Part shown: positions 38,901-50,900 of the stretch, in pieces
Numbering within the stretch: position 1 is the first letter of the stretch
How the letters are laid out: each line of letters starts with the position of its first letter
Assembly: GCA_029204225.1 (NCBI GenBank)
Contig: MU832642.1
Location: 1 to 64,000 of the forward strand
DNA length: 64,000 bases
Reading direction: 5' to 3'
Origin: Diphasiastrum complanatum
Lineage: Eukaryota > Streptophyta > Lycopodiopsida > Lycopodiales > Lycopodiaceae
Notes under the pieces: generated by a model
Told to the model about the DNA's origin: nothing
The model's database searches: none
What the model saw: the letters and a program-made list of their open reading frames with translations, nothing else
Program-made: the position numbers and the translations under genes

Positions 38901-41900
38901 TTTTGGAAGATATATTGCAGTCATGGGGAAAGATATTCCTAATGTACATTGGGATGATATGAGCAACTATGTTTCTAAAATGTACCTTGTTTCATTCATA
39001 TCCTTGTTGACTTTAACAGGCTCTGTAAGTAGCTCGAAGGAAGATAAAGCCTCTTCGTTGAAGCACATTCCAAAGGTACTTGTTTTCCTTTCTTGTTTCC
39101 CTTTTCTACCTATAAACTTTGGGAAGCACGTTCAATGAAAATTCATTCCTTGTATAAAACACAAGCAAAGGAATTACAAACCATACTTCTAGTGTTTGAA
39201 TTTTTTTTTATTTTTCTTGGACAATTCTTTTTTGAAATGTGTAGGGACAATAGAGTAGTTGGAGGATTAGAGGATAGTAGAACCATGCTAACTCGGAGGA
39301 GAAGAATAGTAGATTGAGTGGTAGAATAACATGCCAAGTAGCTCGATATATTTTAGGAGCAAGCAAAGCAAAGGAGAGCTGTGGTAGGGGAGCAATGATT
39401 GGTTGAAATAGAATATGATAGGAGTAGATGGTTAGGGGTAAAGTTGTAATATTCTTGGAGAAGCACTAGAGATCGTAAGGAAGGAAGTATCTAAGGATTG
39501 AGGGATGCATATGGTATGTATGCTGTTAGTGACAATAGTAGAGAGAAGAAGCATGCCAATAATGGCTTAAATATGTATCTTTTTCTATTACGACAACCTT
39601 GGATGTTCCATATTTTGGAATGATACATTTCATGATCCCTAGTATGTAATCAACAAGGATAGAAGTGCTGAAAATTTACTAGCAATCGTTGTGATTTCCT
39701 AATGCTTTGTGCTTGGGTTTTTTTTATTTTGGGGGGGGGAGAGAGAGAAGAAAGAAAGCTTCATTAATTTTCCATGCCAAAAGGCATATAAGACTAGTAA
39801 AATACATGTCAAGTGTGTGGTATCAGTGAGAGCATATGAAAACGTCTCCAAAATCATAGCAAAGAAAACAACATAATTGAATACTATGAACTGAAATGAG
39901 TGAGATATGTACAAGTACAATGTTGCTAGATATACAAAGTGAGGTATAGCAACATCAATATGATCTAGCCAGAGGGTTATGTGCTTAATGGCAAAGAGGA
40001 TCGTGTCTGTAAACTCCACAAGGCGTTGTATGGCCTGAAACAATCTTCGAGAGCATGGTTTCATCGAATCAACTCATTCTTTATCGAACAAGGATTGAAC
40101 CAAGCTCTGCAGACTGTAATGTTTACTTCAAGGCCATTCGACAATCCTTTATCATCATCACACTGTATGTGGACAATACGTTGCTATTCGACAATAATAT
40201 CGAATTGATAAAGAATACCAAGAGGATGTTGTCTCTAGAATTCGAGATGACAGATCTTGGAGAAGCTCATTACTATCTTGGGATCCAAATCCACAGAGAC
40301 AGCTCCTCTACATTACTCAGCAGAGGTATATCACATGTAAATAATGCACTTGAGGTAAAGAATGCTGGGATTATTTCATTTTACTGGTTTTATTAAAATC
40401 ATGGCATGCCAGTGTTATCTATTCTGAGCTATCTAATGTGTTTGAGGCATTGATTATTTCGTTCAAGCTGCTGTCATCCTGTCTAATCGTACATTAAGAT
40501 TGGTTGCCTTTTAAAGATAGAAATGTGTCTAGTTTTGATATATCTTACACACAATGGTTTTTTTTTTCGCATCTTCTTTTGGCTAGCTTCCTAAAACATC
40601 ATGAATTTCAAGCTTGTACATTCTCCTATGGATCGGGTACAGGTTGACTCGTTAGTCCCTTAGGGTTCCGGGGCCCGTAGTTCGGTAGTTCGGGATAATA
40701 ACCCTTAGGTACTAGGATCTAAGAGGGCTTGGTCTATATCCATAGGGAGCGCCACTAAGTGGAGGGCACCCTTAGTAACTAAGGGTGGGTCCCTAGACTT
40801 GAGTAGGACCTAAGTGCTCCACATGCACAGTGGTAACTGTGCATGTGAGAGGTATGCATGATCTCCCTGGAGGTCAAGCGCTGGTCCTCCAAGCTATATG
40901 GTGGCCTGTGGGTGTAGAGCCAGGTACTGGAAGGATAGTGGGTGGAGATCCAGAGTCATCCTGCCATTGTGTTGATCTTTGTCCAAGTTCCTAATAGTGG
41001 TATCAGAGCCTTGGATCTTGGTGTGGATCGTGGACCATCATCTTTCTGGTTGTTCTTTTTGCCTCCATAGCTCCTTGGAGGTGGCGCTCCACTTCTAGGA
41101 GAAAGTTCTCTACGTTCTCCCTCAACCAAGGTCCGTTTTCTGTGTAGATCGGATCGTTGGAATCCTCTAGGATAGGCGCCCCCTTCCTAGGCAATCAATC
41201 GAGGATTTTCCCTGGTTTCACCATTTTTTCAATTCTGAAAATTACTTGTCTTACCAGTCCCCTCTCCGGCATATTCACTCGTTGGAGGCTTAGATCTTGT
41301 TCGATTGAGCCGGAAATTTGGGGGCATCCTTGAGACACCAGTCGCTGAGGGATAGAGGTAATTTCATTCCAATCAGATTCTTCAATCCAAAGTTATGGCA
41401 AGTTGAAGCCGAATTTTCTGATTTCTGGACAGATTCGACCACTTGGAGTTGAAGGCTCGGCAATTGCAAACGACTAAAGCTTTTTCAGTGGTTCAAAGCG
41501 GGATCCCATGAAAACGTTTCCGAATCTGTAAAAGAAAATGCATCTAGTGTGAATCTAAGTACACAGACCACTGATGAAGACACAATACATGTATGAAACA
41601 TGAAGATAGCTGTGTATGGTGGTAAAAAAGCCTAAAATCATTTCCTAAAAATGGTGGTGATGTTGATGCTACTACTGCTGGAACTATTGAAGAAGGATGT
41701 AATACATGCTGTAGGAAGTAAGGCTGGGGTAAGCTGCCGATGTTGAATGTTGGAGGGACCTCTCCTCGTGCAAGGACGAGTAGATCTGGCTGTAGGGTAA
41801 CACTGGAAGGTGCACCATCTCTGAGCTCTGTGGGAAGTCGTATCATCATCCTCCTCATTGTCCTGCGAATCTGAGTATGGTCACGGTTGCGTCTGGAGAA

Positions 41901-44900
41901 AAAGGAGGTGATATGAAAAGACTGGAGATCTCTTTGTAGTTGAAGCATCTCTTGTATCATAATTGCAATGCAGCGTGGATCCTCGTAGGTAACAAGAGAG
42001 CTCAGAGTGACAGCAGGTGTATGTTGGGCATGTGAAGATGAAGTGCTCCTCAATCTCGATCTCACCTATGGAACATTACTAGTAGATCCTATCCTCTCGT
42101 GGGGTACCCTAAAACCGTCCAATCTCAACCTGAAGTTGGTGTGTAGAGACACAGAATTGACCCAGTATGAATCTGAGACCGTGTGATAACTCAGAACACA
42201 GGTAGTATGGTAGAAGTGGTATCCTTGATACATCTGTCTTCAAAAAGTGAAGCCGATAAAAGTCAGGTTTGATCCTCAACTGACCACGCCGAGCTCGATC
42301 AAGATAGGCTCTGTAGAGGACCTGTTTGATGTAACCATTGGTCCCTGAGGGAAGGGCAATGATGGAGATGCCAAGTGTGTCAAGTAGGTGAGGAACTTGA
42401 GAGAACCAAGCTAACTAATAGCCCTGACTATGCAAGCGCTACGATGACATGAGAGCAGCTTGCACTTTGCTCAGAAGTCTAAAACTCACTGACTCGTTGG
42501 ATATATGTGATGAGCTGGAGTAGGGCATCAAGGTACATGGACTGCAAAATCTGCAAGGATGATCTAGTGTGGAACTGAGGGTTTAGCCCCGTATCATATG
42601 TGAGAGCATAGTAATTTGTAATTGCAAGATATTGGCCCAATCAAATGAGGTAAGACCAGTGCACCATGTTGCTGTTGCATATATATCTGTAGGTGAAACT
42701 AGAACCACATCATTTGTGTAAAGAAGAATGGCAATCGGGATGTCTCCAAGCTTGCATCTAGACCCACCACACTGCTCAATGACCCTGGGCATGGGAAGAT
42801 GAAGGGCTTCTCAATCTCGATCTCTCCTATGGAACATAGCTGGTAGATCCTATCTTCTCGTGGGGTACCCTGAAACTATCTAATCTCAATCTCAAGCTAG
42901 TGTGAAGAGACACAAAACTGACCGAGTATGAATCTAAGACCATGTGATTCCCCAGAACATCGGTAGAAGTGGGATCCATAATACATCTCTCTACAAAGTG
43001 AAGTCGATAAAAGTTGGATTTGACCATGCCAGGCTCTGTAGACCCATCTGATGTAATCATGGGTACCAAGGGCAATGATGGAGATGCCAAGTGTGTCAAG
43101 CAGGCGAGAAGCTTGAGAGAGCCAAGCCAACTGATAGCCTTGACTATGTCAGCGTTGGGATGATATGAGAGCAACTTGTGTATATCTCTTCTCAGAAGTT
43201 TGAAACGCAGTAACGCGTTGGATATATGTGATGAGCTAGAGAATGGCATCAAGGTACATGGGCGGGACAGAAACTCTGCAAGGATGATCTTGTGTTTGAT
43301 TGATAGTTTAGCCCGTATCATACGTGAGAACATAGTAATCTGTAATCGCAAAATACTGGCCCAATAAAATGAGGTAAGACCAGTGCACCATGCTGCCGCT
43401 GCATCTAAAGCTGTAGGGAAACGGTGATGCTAAAAAGCCGACACTTACTCCATGCATCTCAAATAGACTTACGGAAACGAAATCTCTGCAGTGGGGCAAG
43501 AAAAGCATGACCCTTCCAGAGTCTAGTAGAAATTGCCTATCTCATACTAAAGATAGGTCCACTAAAGAGTATGCCTAAGTAAGTGTAAGATGAAATAATC
43601 TCCAGTGGCTGACCGTCCAAGAGGAGTTCCTATCTCAGCTTAAAGCTCCTGGAACTATTGAAGACCATCACTTTGGTCTTCCCAATGTTAACCCCTAGGC
43701 CCCATCTGGAACAGAAGTCATCAAGGCAATCATGTTGTCTTTGTAGGCCCTCCTTGGTAGGTGAGGCTAGAACCACATCATCTGCGTATAGAAGAATGGC
43801 AATCGAGATGTCTCCAAGTCTGCATCCACATTGCTCAATGACCCTCTCCATCTTGTCAATATATAGCCCAAAAAGTGTGGGAGAGAGGGAGTACCCCTGC
43901 TTCACCCCTCACCCCAATGGTGCTCATGATGGGCTAAGAAATACCCTTGTCACACCGAAAACATCCCAACACTCTCTCATAGAGAGCTAGCATTGCAATA
44001 TCTATTTCATTAGAAAAACCAAGATCATGTATCCGCGAGGATAAGTAAGGAGCGTGAGACAGAGTCAAGGTTTTCTTGAAATCAACGAAGCAGCAAACTC
44101 ATTCTTTTCGGTATCGAGCTTCCTTAATGATGGCTCTGAGAGTAAAGATATGATTTTTGGTGGAATAAACTAGCCCAGCCCATAGTGTGCAATCTCCCAG
44201 TCTCTACCTCAGTGCTCACAGCTGATTGAAGAATAGTACCATATAGCTTCGCAATGATTTGTCCATAAGTAAATACTATGAGCTGAAACGAGTGCGATAT
44301 GTAGGAATATAAATGCTGCTAGTATACAAAGTAAGGTATAACAATATCAAAATCATCATTAAGAAGAAGGATGTATTGTGATTTATAACATGAGGTAACT
44401 TTGGTAGCTGCAAGTGTGTCTCCTCATGATAGGACAAATAGCTCGAGCTGCGACATGCCTATGAATGGTGCACTATCTCTGGTCTTTGTCAATAAGTGCA
44501 TCATCATCCGCCTCATCATCATTGTACTCTGGGTCCCGACGTGGTAACATAGCGGGAATCCTCACATGTTACGAGCAATTGGAGTGTGGTGGGCATGTCA
44601 CAAAATAGGCAGTGGTATCTCCTTTCAATCTCATAGTATATAGGTCATTTGAAGATAAAATGTTCCTCAGACTCCACCTCCCTCAAATATCATAACTGGC
44701 ATATCCGCTCCTCTCTCGGAAAACCAGGAACCTCCCAGTCTCAATACCCAACTGATTTGATGATACACAAAGCTGGCTGAATGTAAATTTGAGACTATGT
44801 GATAAGCCTGAGTCCAAATACTGTGGTAAAATTGTGAACCTTGGTACGTCTAGCTCCAATAAATGAATCCAGTAGTAGTCGGGTCCCAACTGACGCCGCC

Positions 44901-47900
44901 AAGTGTGATCAAGGTATGCTCTATATAAAAAGCGTCTGATATATGAATGAGTACCTAAAGGAACATCTATGATAGAGATACCAAATTACTCAAGGAGGAG
45001 GTGGGATGCCTGAGAAAACCATGACATCCATAACCCCGATCATGAAAGTAGTGGTTCAAAGCAAGCGCTATCTCCTCTCTGCATCTGGAAATGCCTGGAC
45101 GCTTTAAATATATGTGATAAGCTGGAAGGCTGCATCTATCTATGTAGGTGGAGTAGCAAACTTGGCAAGGATGATCTAATGTGGAACAAAGGGCTTTGCC
45201 TGAATCATATGAGCTAACATGGTAGCTTGATATTGGCCCAGTTGAGGAGGAAAGGCCGGTAAACCATAACTCTGCTGTATATAAGGTTGTGGGGGTGACA
45301 ATGGTATCAAAAAGTCTACCCTTACTCGGAACATTCGGAATGGACTCCGTGAAACAAAAGCTCTCTAACTGAACAAGGAAAGAGTGTCCCTTACCAAGTC
45401 GAGTGGTGGCTGCCTATCGCAGACTTAATGTAGGACTAGTGAAAAGTATCCCCAAGTAAGTGTATGAAGAAACCACATATAGGTATTGTCCATTGAAAGT
45501 AAGTTGTTGACACTACATGAAAGCCCTAGAAGTATTGAAGACCATAACAGTTCATGCCCATGACTAGTCTCGGGTAGCGTGTCCACGCTAGGGATCAGTA
45601 GACCAACAACCCGTAAGTTAATTGTGACTATAGGGGAATTGGGGCCCTTATGTGTACATGGTCATAATTAATGGTTGTAGGCCTAAACACATGGTGGTGG
45701 AGTTAGTATGGGTCTTTCAGTGAGTCATTAGGGAACTGGATGACGTGGCCCAGATAGGCTGCAGAGGTGTCCAGTGAGGTGTCACAGTGCACTACTAGTG
45801 GTGCATGGGCCTTGGAGGGTATAAGTATACCTATTGGGCTCTCACTAGTGTATGCTTGATTCTATGATTGGTAGCTACATGCTGCTAGTGTGATTCCTCT
45901 TTCCATGACTGTGATTGATCCATAGCTTGGGGGCTAGATCCCTACGTTCTAGGTTTGGTTGGGCTGGTTTATCCACCACCCGTTCCCTTGTGTTGTTGCT
46001 TTGTTTGGCATGCTTAAATTTGTATCTTGTGTGTAGGACTATATAATAACCTTGGTCTTCCCAATGCTCACCCCCCATCAGCATAAAGAAGAATGGCAAT
46101 CAAATTGTCCCAAGTCTACAAATAGATCCACCACACTGTGAGATGACCCTCTCCAAACTCCAACTCATCAATATATAACCCAAATTGAACCTGTGAAAGA
46201 GAGCAACCGTGCTTCAGCCCAATGGTGCTCCAAATATGCTCCCAAAACTCTCTCCTAAAGAGCCATTACGGCCAGAATAATGTCAATGGAGAGCCCCAGG
46301 TCACAAAGTTTCTGAGTGAGCAAGGAGCGTGGGACATAGTCAAAGGCTTTCCTGAAGTCCACAAAACAACAATAAACCTTCTCTTTCGTGTGCTTCCTGT
46401 CCTCGATTAGAGCCTAAACAATGAAGATATGGTCAGTGGTAGAGTAATGGGCTTGGAGCCCTGCATGGCCCAAAGCATGTAATCTCCTGGACTCCACCTC
46501 TGAGCTTACTACAGACTGAAGGATGATACTATATAGCTTTACAAGAACATGCCCAATCATGATAGTGTGATAGTTACCACGGATCATGGGGTCACCATTT
46601 TTGTGAATAGGGTGGATGATCTTGGTGCACTAGGAGGATAGGAAACCAAAGATAACTGCCTGGTTGAGGAGAGTGGCCAGGGTGGGGGCAAGTAAGTCGG
46701 CAACATGAATCAGTAGTTCAGATTCAAGGTCCTCAATGTCGCATGCCCTATGGGCCTTCAGTCTCCTAATGGCTGCAAGGACCATAACAAAGGTGAAGAA
46801 CGTGAACTTAGATGGTCTAGGAGAGATAGAGATGCGGAGTTAGTGGGGTATGGTATATAGGCCAGTAGCATAGTTGGCCCAAATCTGGAGGCCATCCAGG
46901 AGAGGTGGTGGGGCACGAGGAATAAACTCATGCCCAAAACTGCTAGAGGAAGAGCTAAAAAGGTGGTCAACAAGACGCTTTCCTTCAGAGTCATCATAGG
47001 CACGCTTTTTGCAATGAAGTGTATGATTATATGATTTTTGGGAGGAGCAGAGGAGGTGAGAGGCATGAGTATGCACATGAGTGACAATATGATGAAGGGA
47101 GTGACATTTCGTGTCATACCACAGGGGGTGTAGGTAGCGAGGTGATGAAAAATGTTTGGATTTTCCATTATGAGGCTTAGAAGGAAAAGCCAGAGAGGCA
47201 AGACTGTGAAGAGATATTGTAAGGAAAGTTGCTTGTAATTCCAGTGGACTATCATGAGGAAAGGAATGGATTAATGAGGCAAGAGACTCTTGGTACAATG
47301 GAATGTGCATCTAGGTGCACGGGCAAGCGTGGGCTGAGAAGATGACTGAGGGTTGGGAGGTGGCCAATAGCGAAAGAGAGGAAAGAGTGATTAGAGATAC
47401 GAAAATCAGAGATGAGCTAGAATTCGGTCAACAAGTTAAGCCATACAAATGGCTAACTCATGGACCTCGCCAAACTATAATAAGTACTCACCATATGGGG
47501 TTGTAGGTCCCGAGCTATCCTCGGATATCCTGGTAACACCCATCCCATCACTGTGAAGGGCATGAACATGAAGCTGGTCGATAATATCAGGGAACTTTGA
47601 CTGTCATGTGAAATAAGGAACTAGTCTCCATGTGATATGAAATCTACCAAGTCTCCTGCAACAGTTGAGGAATGGATACCATTATAGTTCCACAAACCAA
47701 AACGAAGGCTATGTAGATGGGGACCCGGGTTGCTCCAGTACCCGAGGACCCCAAATTCTGAACTACTAGAATATGTAACACTGTTAGCTTCCTTTCTTAA
47801 GTATGGTTGCCCAAGATCGCTTCTCGATTTTATCGTCCAATTCTTTGAGTCTGTTGGATGGCTCTTGTCATGTACTTATATTCCTGCCTTAGTGTGAACA

Positions 47901-50900
47901 CATCGAACTTGTAAATTGTAAATTTTGGTAACTTGTTGACCTGCTTGTTTTTGGTGTAGGGTATTGGGTCTTAACTTATAGGTTGCTGGACTGACCTCCT
48001 AAAAAGTAGGAGAGTTGTCCTGTCAATGGGACACATGTCATATGGTGTCAGGGTATTGCCAAGTGGCAAGCGCATGGGGCTTGCCATCTATGCAGCAAGT
48101 GGCTGGGAGGAGACTAGCAACAATGCTCGTATGTGTTTATGCTTGTAACTTGATATGTACGTTCAGGAGAAATCAATAAAGTGGATAGTTGGTGCCTACT
48201 TTGGTCTGCTTTGGGTTTAGCTTTGTGAGATTTGGTATCAAAGCAGTTCCTTTCCAGTATTGTGTGGGGTTTGGTTGGCATCACTTTCACCTTGAGTTAG
48301 GGTTTGTTGGGAGCTAGATGGGCCATTGCCCTACTACAGGTGTATTTCTGAGCATTTTGAGAGACCTTAAGCTTATAGATTGGAGCCCTATGGTGTATTG
48401 TTGGCCTTTGGGCAGCCTTTGGGCATCTCTTGCTATCTAGCTTCTTCTTTTTTCTTTGCTTTTGTAAAAATCAGCCTTCTTTAGATTTGCAAAAGTGTTT
48501 GTAACGTTTTCAATTCTCAGTATTGTTTGGATCTAACAATTGCAATGGGTTTCTAGTGGTAGGTTGTTAGTGGGGTAGAGCCTATCAGATTCCTATTCAG
48601 TGATTTCCTCGTCAGTTTCAAACCCTTGTTTGCTGGTTTTTGAAGCAAAAGAGTTTGTAGGTTGCTAGAATTCGGCTGTAAAAGATCTATTCTATCCAGC
48701 TCTGATACCGTAAACTGTGAACTCTAAGGGAAGGTTCCTTCTAAATTTAACACCACAAAACGTGAACTTAACTTGCATGTAAATTATTCTTGAAATTTAC
48801 TCAATCTTTTCGAAAGATAAATGAATTCCAGGACTTAAAAAAATCAAATACAATTGAAAATTCAATTTTCTAATATAAGAAGATTGAAGTAAACCTTGCA
48901 TGAGGGTGATAACTTGGTTGTGGTGATGGACTGTGTATGTGGCAAATGCACAATGCATCAAAATATGGACCTAATTACTTACTGGATCCAGGATAAAAGA
49001 GATTGACGAATCATGTTCTCTGAGAATATTTAGTAGCTTGGAAAGGACTGCAGTGCTAGATGTACTTAGGAGAGTTAGTTTAGAGGTCAGAGAAAATTTA
49101 TCCAAACTTTGTCATCGAGTTACAGACCAAACATGATCTTACAAACACCAAGCCAGTCAATCCATCATCACATAGCATGTTCTGTGAAAAGGCTTGACAT
49201 GTAGCCCATATGTGCTAGGTCATTGGTGTGTCAAAAGTCCTGACCGAGTGAACCTACTTGGCAAGCGATCAAAATTGCTTGTTAAAGATGGCCTCTTGGG
49301 TCTAGTCATTTGCACCTAAAAGATTTGAACCCTGGCCAATTGGCGGCTAAGGTGGTCGTCAGATCAATGAGCCATGTCATGCATTCGAAGAGGCTGCTGG
49401 TAGCTGCTACACCAGATTGATCTGTCTATAGGAACAAATTTCTGTTCAAGTGCTTGATTAACCACTGGTTGACATGTAAACTACCAGAGAGGGTTGTAGC
49501 AATCTTAAGTAGCTGCATATGATAGGGAGGATCACCAGCTGGCTTGGAGTTGGTGAGCTTGGAAGACGGAGTCCTCAAAGATTATAAACTGGAGCTTTTG
49601 GTCTCAGGCTTGGCATAGAGTGCATAGATAGAACAAGACAAACGATCTTTTATTTAGCGATAATATGTATCAACGGCTGGCAACAAGAAAATCATTACAT
49701 TTCCAAAGCACAGATTTAGCCTGATGCTCTTTGTAGAAACATAGATCATCCTACTTCTTATGGTGTGCTTCCTTTCAAAGATCTTTGCTTGCCCTTCGTG
49801 CATCCAACACACTTCCCTTCCAACCTCAGCCGTTTCACCTTTTCCAGCTCTGGCCTTGTCTTGCTTATTCTGAAGCATGACATCCTTCTTCACTTGCATG
49901 AGTGGAATGGAAAGGAGCCACCAACCAGCATATCGCATCAATCGCTAGAGTTGATGAAATAAGACTAAACTATCCTAAAGTGTATCCTAAGCCACGAAAA
50001 TGCTTAGGCTATATGCATGGTAAGATCCTTTGGATTTCTCTGGAACTTGTGCTCTTTGTAGACAATTGTTTTTACAATATTATTTGTATTCTTTCCAGCT
50101 GAGTTACGTATCTTCGTTAAAGGGTATGGCATTCAAAGGCACATGATAGGAGCTGGGCATGGACGGCAAAAGCACTAGCACGTTTGAGAAGAAGAAAGGT
50201 TAGCTTATAGGGGGCTGTATGTTGTTGAAAAGAAAATAGGAGCTTTAGGTTGAGGAATGCAAAGCATCACACAAGCTGTTTTCAGAATTTGTGATTAACA
50301 TTTGAGTCTGAACTTCAAAGACTGAAATTCCAAATGGCATCTCATGGGTCAATATCTTTAAGGTTGGACATTATCTCCTGCCTGTGGATTAAACACTGAC
50401 ATTTCCGATTGTCAAATCTGGTTGACATGAAGATGGAAAAGTTTTACTTATAAGGATTTTAATAAATCTATTTTTTGCATGCTGATGATTGCAGATTGTT
50501 GATCTATAGGCTGATATTTTGCCTTGAATGTTTGCAGAAAGGCATGTTAGTATTTGATACAGCACAATTTGATGGGATTGGAAAAAAGATCATCGAATTC
50601 AATGCGTCTCTACAAGTGGAGGTATTGACCATTCTTCAGAATTGTGATGCTTAAACGAGCAGCTTCTTGGGGACCTGTCTTTTTTTCTGGTTACTTCTGG
50701 AATCTTTCTAACAAAACAAATAAAGTAACAGGAATCTTATGCTTTCTAGCATATGTATCAATGTCATGCCAAACATCACTGTACAGGACAGTCAATTCTC
50801 TTTCAGGAACCCACAACTGCTGTTTTGAAGGAGAATGATGTGGCACGCCTTAAAGCTATTATTTTGGTCTTAAAAGATACTTCGCACTATCATGCTAGCA

